DNA from: Pseudocalidococcus azoricus BACA0444
GTDB lineage: Bacteria > Cyanobacteriota > Cyanobacteriia > Thermosynechococcales > Thermosynechococcaceae
Length of the DNA stretch: 64,000 bases
Direction: 5' to 3'
Assembly (NCBI RefSeq): GCF_031729055.1
Contig: NZ_JAVMIP010000013.1
Coordinates: forward strand, 28,245 to 92,244
Numbering within the stretch: position 1 is the first letter of the stretch; the number at the start of each line of letters is the position of its first letter. A program made the position numbers and the translations under genes. Below the pieces are notes generated by a model that saw only the letters and a list, made by a program, of their open reading frames with translations, was not told the DNA's origin and searched no databases. Shown here one piece after another: positions 38,437 to 50,935 of this stretch.

Positions 38437-40302
38437 ATGCCTAGGCTGGAACAACGGTTTGACTATGTAAAAGTTGCCCTTGCCTCCCCGGATCGGATTA
38501 CCAAATGGGGACAACGGACTTTACCCAATGGCCAGATGGTCGGGGAAGTCACCAAGCCCGAAACCATTAATTACCGAACTCTCAAGCCAGAAATGGATGG
38601 TTTGTTCTGTGAGCGAATTTTTGGTCCGGCCAAGGATTGGGAATGTCACTGTGGTAAATATAAACGGGTTCGCCATCGGGGCATTGTCTGTGAACGGTGC
38701 GGCGTAGAAGTGACCGAATCGCGAGTGCGGCGGCATCGGATGGGCTATATCAAGTTGGCGGCCCCGGTCACCCATGTTTGGTATCTCAAAGGGATTCCCA
38801 GCTACATGGCAATTCTGCTAGATATTCCGCTGCGGGATGTTGAACAAATTGTCTACTTCAACTCCTATGTAGTTCTCAACCCCGGTAATCACGATGGCCT
38901 GAGCTACAAGCAACTTCTCACAGAAGAGCAGTGGCAAGAAATCGAGGAGCAAATTTACAGTGAAGATTCCCAACTCATTGACATTGAAGTTGGGATTGGG
39001 GCTGAGGCGATTCAACGGCTACTTCAAGACTTGGATTTGCCCACCGAAGCGGAACAACTCCGGGAAGAAATTGCAGCCTCCAAGGGGCAAAAGCGAGCTA
39101 AGTTGATCAAGCGCTTACGGGTGATTGATAACTTCATTGCCACAGGCAGTCGGCCGGACTGGATGGTTTTGGAAGTGATTCCGGTGATTCCCCCAGATCT
39201 ACGCCCGATGGTGCAGTTGGATGGGGGCCGGTTTGCCACATCAGATTTGAATGATCTCTATCGCCGCGTCATTAACCGGAACAATCGTTTAGCTCGCCTG
39301 CAAGAAATCCTGGCCCCTGAGATTATCGTCCGCAATGAAAAACGGATGCTCCAGGAAGCGGTTGATGCCCTTGTGGATAATGGCCGCCGGGGTCGGACAG
39401 TTGTTGGCGCGAATAATCGGCCCTTAAAGTCTCTTTCGGACATTATCGAAGGGAAACAAGGCCGATTCCGGCAAAACCTTCTCGGTAAACGGGTGGACTA
39501 TTCGGGTCGTTCCGTGATTGTGGTTGGCCCCAAGCTAAAAATGCACCAATGCGGCTTACCGCGGGAAATGGCGATTGAGTTATTTCAACCCTTCGTGATT
39601 CACCGTCTGATTCGCCAAGGAATTGTCAATAACATCAAAGCCGCTAAACGCCTGATCCTGCGGAATGATCCGGTTATTTGGGACGTGCTGGAAGATGTGA
39701 TTGATGGGCATCCTGTGATGCTGAACCGCGCCCCAACTCTCCACCGTTTAGGCATTCAAGCCTTTGAACCGATTTTGGTAGAAGGACGAGCAATTCAACT
39801 CCATCCTCTTGTTTGCCCGGCCTTTAACGCTGACTTTGATGGTGACCAAATGGCGGTACACGTCCCTCTGTCTATCGAAGCCCAGGCCGAGGCCCGGTTG
39901 TTGATGTTGGCATCTAATAACATTCTTTCTCCAGCTACCGGTAAACCCATCGTTACCCCCAGCCAAGATATGGTCTTGGGTTGCTATTACCTCACGGCCG
40001 AAAATCCGAAACTGGTGGCGGAAGATCGCTACTTTGCCAATTTTAATGATGTGGTCATGGCCTACCAGGAGCAGCAACTCGATCTCCATGCCTATGTCTG
40101 GGTTCGCTTTGACGGGCCGGTGGAGGATGGTGATCGCTCCCAACCAGAAATTGTGACGCAATCCGATGGCACAATCCTAGAAACCTATCAGCTTCGGAAA
40201 CGCCGTTTAGATGCCGCCGGAAATCTAATTACCCAATATATTCGGACAACCCCCGGCCGAATTATTTACAACCAAACCATTCAAGAAAGCCTTGCCAGCT
40301 AA
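38437..40302 (+). CDS. rpoC1: RNA polymerase gamma subunit (N-terminal half of beta-prime)
   Basis: A 621-residue cyanobacterial/plastid-specific gamma subunit that corresponds to the N-terminal part of bacterial beta-prime. It carries the zinc ribbon ([23 protein letters not shown]) and the catalytic Mg motif [12 protein letters not shown], preceded by the conserved RNPAPTLHR-like [14 protein letters not shown]. The split beta-prime is a cyanobacterial hallmark. It sits between rpoB and rpoC2, with the rpoC2 ATG 26 bases after its stop. Confidence 0.97.
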   Translation: MPRLEQRFDYVKVALASPDRITKWGQRTLPNGQMVGEVTKPETINYRTLKPEMDGLFCERIFGPAKDWECHCGKYKRVRHRGIVCERCGVEVTESRVRRHRMGYIKLAAPVTHVWYLKGIPSYMAILLDIPLRDVEQIVYFNSYVVLNPGNHDGLSYKQLLTEEQWQEIEEQIYSEDSQLIDIEVGIGAEAIQRLLQDLDLPTEAEQLREEIAASKGQKRAKLIKRLRVIDNFIATGSRPDWMVLEVIPVIPPDLRPMVQLDGGRFATSDLNDLYRRVINRNNRLARLQEILAPEIIVRNEKRMLQEAVDALVDNGRRGRTVVGANNRPLKSLSDIIEGKQGRFRQNLLGKRVDYSGRSVIVVGPKLKMHQCGLPREMAIELFQPFVIHRLIRQGIVNNIKAAKRLILRNDPVIWDVLEDVIDGHPVMLNRAPTLHRLGIQAFEPILVEGRAIQLHPLVCPAFNADFDGDQMAVHVPLSIEAQAEARLLMLASNNILSPATGKPIVTPSQDMVLGCYYLTAENPKLVAEDRYFANFNDVVMAYQEQQLDLHAYVWVRFDGPVEDGDRSQPEIVTQSDGTILETYQLRKRRLDAAGNLITQYIRTTPGRIIYNQTIQESLAS

Positions 40303-40327
40303 GTCCGCGATTACTTGGAGATGTTGC

Positions 40328-43300
40328 ATGACCAGCCCGACTGCCCAAATCAAACCTGTTTTCTTCAACAAAATCATTGACAAAAAAGGCCTCCGCAATC
40401 TGATTTCCTGGGCCTTTAGCCACTGTGGAACCGCCCGCACGGCCGAAATGGCTGATAAAATCAAAGACCTGGGCTTTCGCTATGCGACTCGAGCCGGGGT
40501 TTCCATCAGTGTGGATGATTTGTTAGTCCCGCCGAAAAAACAAGAACTTCTCCAATCTGCTGAGAAGGAAATTAAATCTGCCCAAGAACGTTACTCCCGG
40601 GGTGAAATTACGGAGGTCGAGCGGTTCCAAAAGGTAATTGACACCTGGAATACCACCAACGAGGAACTCAAGAACGAAGTCGTCAAACACTTCCAAGAAA
40701 CTGATGTTCTGAATTCCGTTTATATGATGGCCTTCTCCGGGGCAAGGGGGAACTTATCTCAGGTACGGCAGTTGGTAGGAATGCGGGGGTTGATGGCCAA
40801 TCCCCAAGGGGAAATTATTGACTTGCCAATTAAAACCAACTTCCGGGAAGGGCTGACGGTTACGGAATATATCATTTCCTCCTATGGCGCACGCAAGGGC
40901 CTGGTCGATACAGCTTTGCGGACAGCCGACTCTGGCTACCTAACCCGGCGATTGGTGGACGTTTCCCAGGATGTGATTATTCGCGAAGAAGACTGCGGCA
41001 CGCAGCGCGGTTTACCCCTACGCAGTATGACCGTTGGGGACAAAGTTCTCAAGCTCGAAGATCGACTCTTGGGTCGAATGCCCTTAGTAGATGTGATTGA
41101 TCCACGCACCCAGGCCGTGATAGTCGAGAAAAATCAACCCATCTCAGCTGAAATTGCCCAACAAATTGCCGCCGCCGGGGTTGAGGAAGTGGTCGTTCGC
41201 TCCCCCTTGACCTGTGACGCCGCCCGTTCCGTCTGTCAAAAATGCTATGGCTGGAGCCTGGCCCATGCTCAATTGGTGGATATGGGGGAAGCCGTTGGGA
41301 TTATTGCCGCCCAGTCCATTGGGGAACCCGGAACCCAGCTAACAATGCGGACATTCCACACAGGCGGGGTGTTTACTGGCGAAGTGGCCCGTCAAGAGCG
41401 CGCCCCCTTTGCGGGTACGGTCAAATATAAAGCAGGTTTGCGGGCCCGGCCATTTCGGACACGCCACGGTGATGATGCCTTTTTAGTTGAAACCAATGGT
41501 ACGTTACTGCTGACCGGAGACAAGACCCAGCAGGAATATGAAGTCATCCAAGGCTCAATTCTGTTGGCTAAAGATGGAGCGAAGGTTAAAGTCGGCCAAC
41601 TTTTAGCAGAGGTGGCCCAGGCCGGTCGTACCACCCGTAAATCAACGGAAAAGGTCACGAAGGATGTCGCCTCCGATCTGGCGGGGCAAGTCAAGTTCGT
41701 GAACCTGGAACCGGAAGAAAAACGGGATCGCCAAGGCATCATGACCCGAGTTGCGCCCAAGGGGGGATTAATTTGGGTCTTGTCTGGAGAGGTCTATAAC
41801 TTACCGCCAGGGGCAATTCCCGATGTCAACAACGGTGATCGGATTGAGGCCGATTCGGTCTTAGCGGAAACTCGGATTGTGACTGAGCATGGCGGGGTTG
41901 TGCGTTTACCGGAACAAACGGAAGGCAAAGGGGGGCGGGAGGTTGAAATTATCACTGCGTCTGTCCTGCTTGACAAAGCCCAAGTGATCAAAGAAACCTA
42001 TCAGGGGCGCGAGCATTATGTCCTAGAAACCCAGGCCGGTCAAAAGTTTTCGATCACCGCTGCCCCTGGAACTAAGGTGATCAACAGCCAAGTGGTGGCC
42101 GAACTGATTGATGATCACTACCGGACACAAACCGGAGGCATCCTCAAATATGCGGGCGTAGAGGTTTCTAAAAAAGGTAAGGCTAAACAGGGCTATGAAG
42201 TCACCCAAGGGGGAACCTTACTCTGGATTCCGGAAGAAACCCATGAGGTGAACAAAGATATTTCCCTCCTCTTGGTGGAAGACGGCCAGTTTGTCGAAGC
42301 CGGGACTGAGGTTGTTAAAGATATCTTCTGCCAAAGTAGCGGCGTTGTTGAAGTTGTCCAGAAAAATGACATTCTCCGGGAAATTATCATCAAACCCGGT
42401 GATCTCCATCTTGTTGACGACCCAGAAGTGGCGCGGGCCCAAAGCGGCAGTCTGACTCAGCCTGGGCAAGAAGTCCTTCCTGGCCTGGAGGTCACAGAAT
42501 TGCGCTATCAAGAGTTTCTGGAAGATGGCCCAGACGGCCCGGCTCTGTTATTGCGGCCAGTGGTTGAATATGCCGTTCCAGATGAGCCTTCAATTCCCAG
42601 CCAAGAATCTAGTGATGCCTCTGGGCAATTGATTCGCTTGCGGGCTGTGCAACGGTTACCGTTCAAACATGATGAACGGGTACGGTCAGTGGAGGGGGTA
42701 GATTTACTCCGAACTCAATTAATCCTCGAAATTGGCACAGAGGCCCCACAACTAGCCGCGGACATTGAAGTGGTCAACGACCAGAGTGATTCCGACATTC
42801 AACGGCTACAATTAGTCATTTTGGAGTCTCTGGTGATTCGTCGGGATATGGCCGCCGATCAGACCCAAGGGAGTACCCACACCAGCATTCTTGTTCAGGA
42901 CGGTGAAGAAATCAAACCGGGTGCCGTTGTGGCCCGGACTGAAATCAGGGCTAAGCAAGGGGGCGAGGTTCAGGGTATTCTCCGCACTGGTGAATTAGTT
43001 CGCCGCATCCTGGTTATTACGGAAGCCGATCGTCTGGCAATTCCCATCAAAGGGGAGCCAACTGTGGCCGTGGGTGATTTGCTCCGGGCTGGGGAAGACG
43101 TGGCTATTGGAGTAATCGCCCCTGAAACGGGGGAAGTGATTGCGGTTAAGGGGGAGGAAGTAGTCCTGCGGATCGCCCGTCCCTACCTGGTTTCCCCCGG
43201 TGCCGTCCTGCAAATTGATGATGGGGACTTGGTGCAACGGGGGGACAACTTAGCTCTGTTAGTGTTTGAGCGGGCCAAAACCGGAGACATCATCCAAGGG

Positions 43301-44356
43301 CTCCCCCGGATTGAAGAACTTTTAGAAGGGCGGCATCCCAAGGAAAAATGTGCCTTAGCCATCCGGCCGGGAATTTGCCGGGTCATTTATAACGATGACG
43401 ACAGTGTCGAAATCAAAGTGGATGAAGGGGATGGCACAATCCAAGATTACCCAGTCATGCCAGGTCAGAGTGCGATTGTTGCTGATGGTCAGACCGTTGA
43501 TGTGGGTGATCCCCTCACAGACGGCCCCAGTGACCCCCATGACATCTTGAGTATTTACTTTGAGTACTATAAGGGTCCCCAAGGTCATGAGCAGTTAAAG
43601 GCAGATCTCAATAAGCTAGATGATCAAGACATTACGCTTTTAGATGCGGCTCAAGCTGCCCTGCAAAGGGTCCAAACCTTTTTAGTCAATGAAGTTCAGT
43701 CGGTCTACTTAACCCAAGGGATTGAGATTTCCGACAAACACATTGAGGTGGTCGTGCGCCAAATGACTTCTAAGGTCAGGATTGACGATGGGGGGGATAC
43801 GGTTTCCTTACCCGGTGAAATGATGGATTTACGCCAGGCCGAGGAATCCAATATTCCCATGTCTGTCACCGGCGGCGCACCGGCCCAATACACCCCCATC
43901 CTTTTGGGGATTACTAAAGCCTCCCTCAATACCGATAGCTTTATCTCCGCTGCTAGTTTCCAAGAAACCACTCGCGTTCTCACGGAAGCGGCCATTGAAG
44001 GGAAATCTGACTGGCTGCGGGGCTTGAAGGAAAACGTGATTATTGGGCGACTGATTCCAGCCGGAACCGGGTTCAATATCTACGAGGATACCTTTGGTGT
44101 CGATCTGGATCGGGACTATGAGGACGATGTCAATCGCTTAGTAGAAGAGCGGAAAAATCGCCCCTATACCCTGGCCAGTTCTGATGAAGATGAACTGGAA
44201 ACTCTCCTCCCGGAACCGCCCACCTATCCTCTTTTAGATGATGCCAACCTGTTGATTGATGATCAATTGGCTGGTCGTCTTTTACCCTCGGATAGCGCAG
44301 AATCTGATGATGAGGACGAAGAGGATGGAGATGAGGACGACTACGAAGATGACTAG
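40328..44356 (+). CDS. rpoC2: RNA polymerase beta-prime subunit (C-terminal half)
   Basis: A subunit of about 1342 residues containing the rest of beta-prime: trigger loop and bridge-helix region ([29 protein letters not shown]), the zinc-binding CxxxxCxxCYGW-type cluster ([15 protein letters not shown]) and the long cyanobacterial SI3 insertion of tandem barrel-sandwich hybrid domains between about residues 350 and 980. The C-terminus ends in an acidic Asp/Glu run. The ATG at 40328 has GGAG 8-12 bases upstream and gives the standard [13 protein letters not shown] start; the frame extends upstream without similarity. Confidence 0.96.
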   Translation: MTSPTAQIKPVFFNKIIDKKGLRNLISWAFSHCGTARTAEMADKIKDLGFRYATRAGVSISVDDLLVPPKKQELLQSAEKEIKSAQERYSRGEITEVERFQKVIDTWNTTNEELKNEVVKHFQETDVLNSVYMMAFSGARGNLSQVRQLVGMRGLMANPQGEIIDLPIKTNFREGLTVTEYIISSYGARKGLVDTALRTADSGYLTRRLVDVSQDVIIREEDCGTQRGLPLRSMTVGDKVLKLEDRLLGRMPLVDVIDPRTQAVIVEKNQPISAEIAQQIAAAGVEEVVVRSPLTCDAARSVCQKCYGWSLAHAQLVDMGEAVGIIAAQSIGEPGTQLTMRTFHTGGVFTGEVARQERAPFAGTVKYKAGLRARPFRTRHGDDAFLVETNGTLLLTGDKTQQEYEVIQGSILLAKDGAKVKVGQLLAEVAQAGRTTRKSTEKVTKDVASDLAGQVKFVNLEPEEKRDRQGIMTRVAPKGGLIWVLSGEVYNLPPGAIPDVNNGDRIEADSVLAETRIVTEHGGVVRLPEQTEGKGGREVEIITASVLLDKAQVIKETYQGREHYVLETQAGQKFSITAAPGTKVINSQVVAELIDDHYRTQTGGILKYAGVEVSKKGKAKQGYEVTQGGTLLWIPEETHEVNKDISLLLVEDGQFVEAGTEVVKDIFCQSSGVVEVVQKNDILREIIIKPGDLHLVDDPEVARAQSGSLTQPGQEVLPGLEVTELRYQEFLEDGPDGPALLLRPVVEYAVPDEPSIPSQESSDASGQLIRLRAVQRLPFKHDERVRSVEGVDLLRTQLILEIGTEAPQLAADIEVVNDQSDSDIQRLQLVILESLVIRRDMAADQTQGSTHTSILVQDGEEIKPGAVVARTEIRAKQGGEVQGILRTGELVRRILVITEADRLAIPIKGEPTVAVGDLLRAGEDVAIGVIAPETGEVIAVKGEEVVLRIARPYLVSPGAVLQIDDGDLVQRGDNLALLVFERAKTGDIIQGLPRIEELLEGRHPKEKCALAIRPGICRVIYNDDDSVEIKVDEGDGTIQDYPVMPGQSAIVADGQTVDVGDPLTDGPSDPHDILSIYFEYYKGPQGHEQLKADLNKLDDQDITLLDAAQAALQRVQTFLVNEVQSVYLTQGIEISDKHIEVVVRQMTSKVRIDDGGDTVSLPGEMMDLRQAEESNIPMSVTGGAPAQYTPILLGITKASLNTDSFISAASFQETTRVLTEAAIEGKSDWLRGLKENVIIGRLIPAGTGFNIYEDTFGVDLDRDYEDDVNRLVEERKNRPYTLASSDEDELETLLPEPPTYPLLDDANLLIDDQLAGRLLPSDSAESDDEDEEDGDEDDYEDD

Positions 44357-44362
44357 GGATTA

Positions 44363-44399
44363 GCCTAACCCAGCCATGGCCCTGATTGGGAGGTTAGGC
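44363..44399 (+). terminator. hairpin after rpoC2
   Basis: A perfect 8-bp inverted repeat, GCCTAACC at 44364-44371-region and GGTTAGGC at 44392-44399, separated by about 21 bases, begins within 10 bases of the rpoC2 stop. No uridine run follows, so it would be a weak or Rho-independent-atypical terminator, or an mRNA 3'-end stabiliser. Confidence 0.4.
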
Positions 44400-44480
44400 A
44401 ATGCTCGGTTGTCTACCTTTCGTGCCTGCTTTTTGTCAATTTTGTCAACCCTGCTAATTGATCAGAAGCCCTAGCAATTT

Positions 44481-46205
44481 CTAAAAGATTAAATCCAGGC
44501 CCATGGCACTAAACTCTACCCACTCCAGCTTGCCCTTTTCTCCATCCCAACTCGCTAACCACAAGCCCCTATCCCCACCCAGGGCTATTCCTGTCAGTTG
44601 GCTTTTGACCGCAATTCCTCCCAACAACTCCCCTGTTTCCGAAAGACAGGCAACGCGTTCCTGATCCGCTACGGCATAGCCCCAGGGGGTTGCGGTTATC
44701 CACAGGGGAGAGAAGCTTAAGGTCAGTCGTTGAACTTGCCAAGGCTTAAGACGCAGCAGAATCAGAGCCTGGGGTTGGTCAGGGGTTAAAGCCAGAAACT
44801 GCCAAGGATCTCTGCGGGACTGGGTCATCTGCCTGATCCGAAAGGGTAATCCAGTCATCAAAAGGGCTTGTCCACGGCGATTAAAGAGATGGAGTTGGGT
44901 TTGTTGACCCTTACTAACGCCCACCACAGCCAGGCCATAGCGAGCATTCACCGAAATTAAATGTTGTAAACGACTCAACTCGGGATTCAGTAATGCACAG
45001 GTATAAACGGCCCCTCTGGGCCAATGCATGATCTCTAGGGGCTCTGATAAGTCCGCTGGGGCCTGGACAAGCCATTTTCCCTGGGCTTCAATCCCCAAGA
45101 CATAATTCTTATGATGTCCAGGATGTCCTAGTGGAATCAATGAGGGAGCCGACTGCCCTCCCAGATAAAGATGACCTACAGCATCCCGGTAATAATAGTT
45201 AACCTGGCTAGAATAGAGTTTCTTCGCCGGGGCCTGGATCGCCATGATGCTTCTGGGACTGCCATCAACTGAGAACTGAAAAATCTGGTTGGTGCAAATT
45301 CCATAGGCGGCCTCTTCCACAGGAATTAGCTCTGTTAAAGGGTGATCAAGAGGATAATTAGTCCGGGATTGCCAGGCCTGGAACCAAGTGGCCGATTTTG
45401 GAAACAAGGGATAGAATTGCTTTCCCTCAGCCAACAAAACATCATGGGCTAACTTCACGGCCCGAGACATTTCGGTGGCAGTTTGATAGCGTTTTTGAGG
45501 CAATTTACTTAAGGCTTTACGCAGAAGAGTTTGGACTAGAAATGGCAGGCCTGGGGAAATTTCTGGGGATTGGCTTAAATGGGCACTCATCAACTCTACT
45601 GGAGTCCCTCGAAAGGGTCGCTCCCCAGTCATCATCTCAAACAACAAAATTCCGACAGCATACAAATCAGAGGTGGGTGAATATTTTCCATAAAACCGCT
45701 CTGGAGCCATATAGGCCGGAGAACCCGTATGTCCAGCACTTTCCACCTCCGCCTCAATACGGGCTACCCCCAAATCCGAAATCTGGGCCCGCCAGGCCTG
45801 GCGCGTTAACCGCAGTAAGATGTTCTCTGGCTTAATATCACAGTGAATAATGCCCTGCCCATGAATATATTGCAATCCAGCCAAAACCTCCGCCGTTAAT
45901 TCCAGTGCCAATAACAGAGGTAAATGCCGCTCTTGCTCCAATAATCCCCGCAGGGTTCCCCCTTCCCCATAGTCCATGACCAAACAACGCCGCCCCTGCC
46001 AATAATCCAAGGTATGACAGCGCACCACTTGGGGATGATTAAAGCCCAGCAAAAATCGGAGTTCTCGCAAAAAATTCCGGGTCGGAAACCGTTGTGGATG
46101 CAATGCCTTCAATGCCACCAGGCCCCGCCGCAATGGACTATAGGCTAAATATACCTGACCATACTGCCCCTGCCCCACCAGGCCCAATGGACGATACTGG
46201 GACAT
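44481..46205 (-). CDS. Ser/Thr protein kinase with C-terminal beta-propeller-like region
   Basis: A 574-residue Hanks-type kinase. The catalytic domain covers about residues 1-260: glycine loop GQGQYGQVYLAY, ATP lysine in VALKAL (about 33), HCDIKPENILL (121-131), and DLG instead of DFG at 144-146, followed by the activation segment GSPAYMAPERF. Residues 290-574 form repeated short beta-strands with no membrane helix, reading as a degenerate propeller sensing domain. HCD in place of HRD suggests a modified active site, common in cyanobacterial SPKs. Substrates are unknown. It converges on rpoC2 and is divergent from rpsL. Confidence 0.85.
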   Translation of the reverse strand: MSQYRPLGLVGQGQYGQVYLAYSPLRRGLVALKALHPQRFPTRNFLRELRFLLGFNHPQVVRCHTLDYWQGRRCLVMDYGEGGTLRGLLEQERHLPLLLALELTAEVLAGLQYIHGQGIIHCDIKPENILLRLTRQAWRAQISDLGVARIEAEVESAGHTGSPAYMAPERFYGKYSPTSDLYAVGILLFEMMTGERPFRGTPVELMSAHLSQSPEISPGLPFLVQTLLRKALSKLPQKRYQTATEMSRAVKLAHDVLLAEGKQFYPLFPKSATWFQAWQSRTNYPLDHPLTELIPVEEAAYGICTNQIFQFSVDGSPRSIMAIQAPAKKLYSSQVNYYYRDAVGHLYLGGQSAPSLIPLGHPGHHKNYVLGIEAQGKWLVQAPADLSEPLEIMHWPRGAVYTCALLNPELSRLQHLISVNARYGLAVVGVSKGQQTQLHLFNRRGQALLMTGLPFRIRQMTQSRRDPWQFLALTPDQPQALILLRLKPWQVQRLTLSFSPLWITATPWGYAVADQERVACLSETGELLGGIAVKSQLTGIALGGDRGLWLASWDGEKGKLEWVEFSAMGLDLIF

Positions 46206-46214
46206 TACAAGTCA

Positions 46215-46457
46215 CTAAAACTGCCGTAAAAAACCATACAAACGCAATAAACCCCTAAGATAGGGGGCAATGGTTAATAAAATATCAGTCTCAAGCAAAT
46301 TTTCTACCACATTAATTTTAGACTTTCTCCCCAATCTCCGCCCAAAACTTTGAAAATCATCACAGCCCATTGCCAGGCCTTGATCGCGAGCTTTAACCCC
46401 AACCATCCCAAAAAATTCTGCCAATAGTTTGACACCGCCCCCCCAAACTCGATACAC
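46215..46457 (-). CDS. possible short protein upstream of the kinase
   Basis: An 80-residue frame from a GTG start, 9 bases before the kinase gene on the same strand. Its C-terminal half (INVVENLLETDILLTIAPYLRGLLRLYGFLRQF) looks like a plausible amphipathic helix region, and the tight spacing suggests translation with the kinase. I do not recognise a family, and it overlaps the expected rpsL promoter region on the other strand. It may be chance. Confidence 0.3.
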   Translation of the reverse strand: MYRVWGGGVKLLAEFFGMVGVKARDQGLAMGCDDFQSFGRRLGRKSKINVVENLLETDILLTIAPYLRGLLRLYGFLRQF

Positions 46458-46501
46458 TAAGAGGTCGGTGAAATATTTGCATCACGGAATTATCATACCC
46501 A

Positions 46502-46906
46502 ATGCCCACTATTCAGCAGTTAATCCGCCAAGAGCGTGAACTTCTAAAAAAGAAAACTAAGTCCCCAGCCCTAAAAAGCTGTCCCCAACGGCGCGGCGTT
46601 TGTACCCGTGTTTATACCACTACCCCCAAAAAGCCCAACTCGGCCCTGCGGAAAGTAGCTCGGGTACGCTTAACTTCTGGGTTTGAAGTCACTGCCTACA
46701 TTCCGGGTATTGGTCACAACCTCCAAGAACATTCCGTTGTGATGATTCGAGGTGGCCGGGTCAAAGACTTACCAGGGGTTCGCTACCACATTATCCGGGG
46801 TACGCTTGATACCGCCGGAGTTAAAGACCGCAAACAAGGTCGTTCCAAATATGGAGCCAAACAACCTAAGCCCGGAGCCGCCACTCCCACAAAAGGTAAG
46901 AAATAA
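46502..46906 (+). CDS. rpsL: 30S ribosomal protein S12
   Basis: The 134-residue S12, part of the decoding centre of the small subunit. Diagnostic segments are [12 protein letters not shown], the [20 protein letters not shown] loop (where streptomycin-resistance substitutions map), [17 protein letters not shown] and [10 protein letters not shown]. The Lys/Pro-rich tail is slightly longer than in E. coli. It is the first gene of the str operon rpsL-rpsG-fusA-tuf-rpsJ. Confidence 0.97.
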   Translation: MPTIQQLIRQERELLKKKTKSPALKSCPQRRGVCTRVYTTTPKKPNSALRKVARVRLTSGFEVTAYIPGIGHNLQEHSVVMIRGGRVKDLPGVRYHIIRGTLDTAGVKDRKQGRSKYGAKQPKPGAATPTKGKK

Positions 46907-46949
46907 TTTTTAGTCAGTTTATTGCAGTGCAACTAGAGTTTTAACCACT

Positions 46950-47420
46950 ATGTCCCGTCGTACCCGCGCCACCAAACGTCCCACGGCCCCCGATCCGGTC
47001 TATAACAGCCGCCTAATCAGTATGCTGATTCAACGCATTATGCTGAGTGGCAAAAAGTCTATCGCCGGCCGGATTGTCTATGATGCCATGAAAACCGTTG
47101 AGGAACGGACTGGACAAGAGGCTCTGCAAATCTTTGAAAAAGCGATCAAGAATGCGACCCCCTTGGTTGAAGTCAAAGCCCGCCGAGTGGGTGGAGCTAC
47201 CTATCAAGTCCCGATGGAAGTCCGCCAAGATCGGGGCACAGCCCTAGCCCTACGCTGGTTAGTTCAATTTTCCCGGAAACGCTCTGGCCGCTCTATGGTC
47301 AATAAGTTAGCCAATGAAGTTATGGATGCCGCCAACGAAACCGGAAGCACGATTCGGAAACGGGAAGAAACCCACAAAATGGCTGAGGCCAACAAAGCCT
47401 TTGCTCATTATCGTTATTGA
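46950..47420 (+). CDS. rpsG: 30S ribosomal protein S7
   Basis: The 156-residue S7, which nucleates assembly of the 16S rRNA 3' domain. The start [10 protein letters not shown], the core [25 protein letters not shown] and the C-terminal [20 protein letters not shown] are standard. It lies 43 bases after rpsL in the str operon. In many bacteria S7 represses this operon translationally; whether it does here cannot be read from sequence. Confidence 0.97.
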   Translation: MSRRTRATKRPTAPDPVYNSRLISMLIQRIMLSGKKSIAGRIVYDAMKTVEERTGQEALQIFEKAIKNATPLVEVKARRVGGATYQVPMEVRQDRGTALALRWLVQFSRKRSGRSMVNKLANEVMDAANETGSTIRKREETHKMAEANKAFAHYRY

Positions 47421-47520
47421 TTTATTCCTGTTTTGAGCCATCATCCAGGCCAATTGGATACAATTAAATTGATTACGTTAACTTTTTTTAACCACGATTG
47501 AGCACATTAAGGAGGTAGCT

Positions 47521-49596
47521 GTGGCCCGGACTGTCCCGCTAGAGCGCATTAGAAATATTGGCATCGCCGCTCACATTGACGCGGGTAAAACCACCACAAC
47601 TGAACGCATCCTCTTCTATTCTGGGGTGGTGCATAAAATCGGCGAAGTCCACGATGGCAATGCCACAACTGACTGGATGGCCCAGGAGCGAGAACGGGGA
47701 ATCACGATTACCGCCGCCGCCATTAGCACTTCCTGGAAAAATCATCAAATCAACATCATCGATACCCCAGGCCATGTGGACTTTACCATCGAAGTCGAAC
47801 GCTCCATGCGGGTATTGGATGGCGTAATTGCCGTTTTTTGCTCAGTCGGTGGCGTTCAACCGCAGTCGGAAACTGTCTGGCGGCAGGCGGATCGCTACAA
47901 AGTCCCCCGGATTGTCTTTGTCAATAAAATGGATCGCACCGGTGCCAACTTTTACAAGGTTTACGGGCAAATCACGGATCGCTTGCGAGCTAATGCCGTG
48001 CCGATTCAACTGCCCATTGGGGCCGAAGACCAATTTCAAGGAGTCGTTGATCTCGTCCATCAAAAGGCCTATATCTACAAAGACGATCTGGGCAAAGAAA
48101 TTGTCGAAACTGAAATCCCCGCCGACATGGCCGATAAAGCCGAAGAATTCCGGATCAAGTTGATCGAAGCCGTGGCCGAAACCGATGACGACCTGATGGA
48201 GAAATACCTGGAAGGGGAAGAACTGACGGAAGCCGAAATCAAAACCGGTTTACGGCGGGGGACGATTGCTGGCACGATTGTTCCGTTGATTTGTGGGTCT
48301 GCCTTCAAAAATAAAGGGGTGCAGCTACTACTTGATGCTGTAGTGGACTATTTACCCTCTCCTTTAGAAGTTCCGGCGATTCAAGGTACTTTGCCCGATG
48401 GTTCTGTGGTTGAGCGTCACGCCGATGATACCGAGCCTTTATCTGCCCTGGCCTTCAAAATTATGGCGGATCCCTTTGGTCGCTTAACCTTTGTTCGGGT
48501 CTATTCTGGGGTCTTGAAAAAAGGCAGTTATGTCCTCAATGCCACCAAGAACAAGAAAGAACGCATTTCTCGCTTGATCGTCCTCAAAGCCGATGATCGG
48601 ATTGAAGTGGATGAGCTGCGGGCGGGTGATTTAGGTGCCACTTTGGGACTGAAAGATACCTTTACCGGTGACACACTTTGTGAAGATAATTCCCCGATTA
48701 TCCTCGAGTCCCTGTTTATTCCTGAGCCAGTGATTTCTGTGGCCGTGGAACCCAAAACCAAACAGGATATGGAAAAGCTCTCCAAAGCCCTGCAATCCTT
48801 GTCTGAAGAAGATCCCACCTTCCGCGTCAGTGTTGATCCCGAAACCAACCAAACCGTAATTGCTGGTATGGGGGAATTGCACCTAGAAATTCTTGTGGAT
48901 CGGATGCTGCGGGAGTTCAAGGTGGAAGCCAATATTGGTCAACCCCAAGTCGCCTATCGGGAAACCGTGCGTAAACCGGTGCGGACGGAAGGGAAGTTTA
49001 TTCGGCAAAGCGGTGGTAAAGGGCAGTATGGTCACGTTGTGATCGAGTTAACCCCTGGCGAACCTGGGAGTGGCTTTGAGTTTGTCTCCAAAATTGTCGG
49101 CGGTACCGTTCCTAAAGAATATGTGGGTCCGGCAGAACAGGGGATGAAAGAAGCCTGCGAATCGGGTATTTTGGCGGGTTATCCTGTGATTGACCTGAAG
49201 GTTACGCTGGTGGATGGCTCTTACCACGATGTGGACTCTTCCGAAATGGCTTTCAAAATTGCTGGGTCTATGGCGATTAAGGACGCAGTGATGAAATCGA
49301 ATCCGGTCTTGCTGGAGCCGATGATGAAAGTGGAAGTTGAAGTTCCAGAAGATTTCCTGGGAACCGTGATGGGAGACTTGATTTCTCGTCGGGGTCAAAT
49401 TGAGGGGCAAGTGGCTGAAGGTGGCCTGGCCAAAGTGACAGCTAAAGTCCCTCTGGAGCGGATGTTTGGCTATGCCACCGATATTCGCTCGAATACTCAG
49501 GGACGGGGTATTTTCTCAATGGAATTTAGCCATTACGAGGAAGTCCCCAAAAATGTGGCTGAGGCCATCATCGCTAAAAACAAAGGGAACGCTTAG
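47521..49596 (+). CDS. fusA: elongation factor G
   Basis: The 691-residue translocation GTPase. It has the P-loop [14 protein letters not shown], switch [11 protein letters not shown], the NKMD specificity motif, and domains II-V ending in the ribosome-tip domain IV ([14 protein letters not shown]). Translation begins at GTG 47521, set by a strong AAGGAGGT 5 bases upstream. It is 100 bases after rpsG and 18 before tuf, and it is probably the highest-expressed gene of the window together with tuf. Confidence 0.97.
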   Translation: MARTVPLERIRNIGIAAHIDAGKTTTTERILFYSGVVHKIGEVHDGNATTDWMAQERERGITITAAAISTSWKNHQINIIDTPGHVDFTIEVERSMRVLDGVIAVFCSVGGVQPQSETVWRQADRYKVPRIVFVNKMDRTGANFYKVYGQITDRLRANAVPIQLPIGAEDQFQGVVDLVHQKAYIYKDDLGKEIVETEIPADMADKAEEFRIKLIEAVAETDDDLMEKYLEGEELTEAEIKTGLRRGTIAGTIVPLICGSAFKNKGVQLLLDAVVDYLPSPLEVPAIQGTLPDGSVVERHADDTEPLSALAFKIMADPFGRLTFVRVYSGVLKKGSYVLNATKNKKERISRLIVLKADDRIEVDELRAGDLGATLGLKDTFTGDTLCEDNSPIILESLFIPEPVISVAVEPKTKQDMEKLSKALQSLSEEDPTFRVSVDPETNQTVIAGMGELHLEILVDRMLREFKVEANIGQPQVAYRETVRKPVRTEGKFIRQSGGKGQYGHVVIELTPGEPGSGFEFVSKIVGGTVPKEYVGPAEQGMKEACESGILAGYPVIDLKVTLVDGSYHDVDSSEMAFKIAGSMAIKDAVMKSNPVLLEPMMKVEVEVPEDFLGTVMGDLISRRGQIEGQVAEGGLAKVTAKVPLERMFGYATDIRSNTQGRGIFSMEFSHYEEVPKNVAEAIIAKNKGNA

Positions 49597-49614
49597 TTAC
49601 ACAAGAGGAATTAA

Positions 49615-50844
49615 ATGGCACGCGCTAAATTTGAACGGACTAAACCCCACGTCAACATCGGTACAATTGGCCACGTTGACCACGGTAAAACCACTCTCAC
49701 CGCTGCAATTACCATGACCCTGGCGGCCTTGGGACAAGCATCAGCCAAAAAATATGACGAAATTGATGCTGCTCCTGAGGAAAAAGCCCGGGGGATTACG
49801 ATTAACACGGCCCACGTGGAGTACGAAACCGAAAATCGTCACTATGCCCACGTGGATTGCCCAGGCCACGCTGACTATGTGAAAAACATGATCACGGGTG
49901 CGGCGCAGATGGACGGGGCAATTCTGGTGGTCGCGGCCACAGATGGTGCCATGCCCCAAACTAAAGAGCATATTCTTTTGGCCCGGCAGGTGGGTGTACC
50001 CAGCATTGTCGTCTTCTTGAACAAAGTGGATCAAGTGGATGACGAAGAACTTTTGGAATTGGTGGAATTGGAACTGCGGGAGTTGTTGACCGAATATGAT
50101 TTCCCTGGCGATGATTTACCGATCATCAAAGGTTCTGGTTTGAAAGCTTTAGAAGCGATGACCGCCAACCCGAAAACCGCCCGGGGCGAGAACGAGTTTG
50201 TGGACAAAATCTATGAACTGATGGATGCTGTTGACAGCTTTATCCCCACGCCGACCCGTGATATTGACAAGCCCTTCTTGATGGCGGTGGAAGATGTCTT
50301 CTCCATTACAGGCCGGGGAACAGTAGCAACTGGTCGGATTGAGCGGGGTAAAGTCAAGGTTAATGACACTGTGGAATTGGTTGGGATTCGCGATACCCGC
50401 AGCACCACCGTGACCGGGATTGAAATGTTCAAGAAGAGCTTGGATGAAGGGATGGCGGGTGATAACGCCGGTCTCTTGCTCCGGGGTCTGAAAAAAGAAG
50501 ATATCCAACGGGGGATGGTGATTGCCAAACCCGGTTCGATTACTCCCCATACCGAATTTGAAGGGGAAGTTTATGTTCTGACTGAAAAAGAAGGCGGCCG
50601 GAAAACCCCCTTCTTCGCTGGCTATCGGCCTCAGTTCTATGTCCGGACAACCGATGTCACCGGCACCATTACCTCCTTTACCAGTGATGAAGGGGAAAAC
50701 GTGGAAATGGTCATGCCTGGCGACCGGATTAAGGTCAATGTGGAGTTGATCAACCCCATCGCCATTGAACAGGGGATGCGCTTTGCGATTCGGGAAGGTG
50801 GCCGCACCATTGGCGCAGGTGTTGTTTCCAAAATCGTCAAATAG
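49615..50844 (+). CDS. tuf: elongation factor Tu
   Basis: The 409-residue aminoacyl-tRNA carrier GTPase. It has [14 protein letters not shown], the effector-loop region [41 protein letters not shown], and [18 protein letters not shown]. The cyanobacterial insert of about ten residues around [16 protein letters not shown] is present. It follows fusA directly with an AGAGGA ribosome-binding site. Confidence 0.97.
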   Translation: MARAKFERTKPHVNIGTIGHVDHGKTTLTAAITMTLAALGQASAKKYDEIDAAPEEKARGITINTAHVEYETENRHYAHVDCPGHADYVKNMITGAAQMDGAILVVAATDGAMPQTKEHILLARQVGVPSIVVFLNKVDQVDDEELLELVELELRELLTEYDFPGDDLPIIKGSGLKALEAMTANPKTARGENEFVDKIYELMDAVDSFIPTPTRDIDKPFLMAVEDVFSITGRGTVATGRIERGKVKVNDTVELVGIRDTRSTTVTGIEMFKKSLDEGMAGDNAGLLLRGLKKEDIQRGMVIAKPGSITPHTEFEGEVYVLTEKEGGRKTPFFAGYRPQFYVRTTDVTGTITSFTSDEGENVEMVMPGDRIKVNVELINPIAIEQGMRFAIREGGRTIGAGVVSKIVK

Positions 50845-50935
50845 TTCAGTGAACTTTGGCCGTCAGTTCTCAGCTTTGGGGCCTGGCGGCTTGGGTTTTG
50901 GTTGCTTTTGAACCTTGAAAATTTAAGGAGTTTAC

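Noticed and set aside
41370..43300. Repeated barrel-like segments in rpoC2 considered as an insertion
   Set aside because: This is the large SI3 insertion normal in cyanobacterial beta-prime subunits, not a foreign element.
41242..43588. Multiple antisense frames inside rpoC2
   Set aside because: They are typical of a long GC-balanced gene; none has a plausible start or domain.
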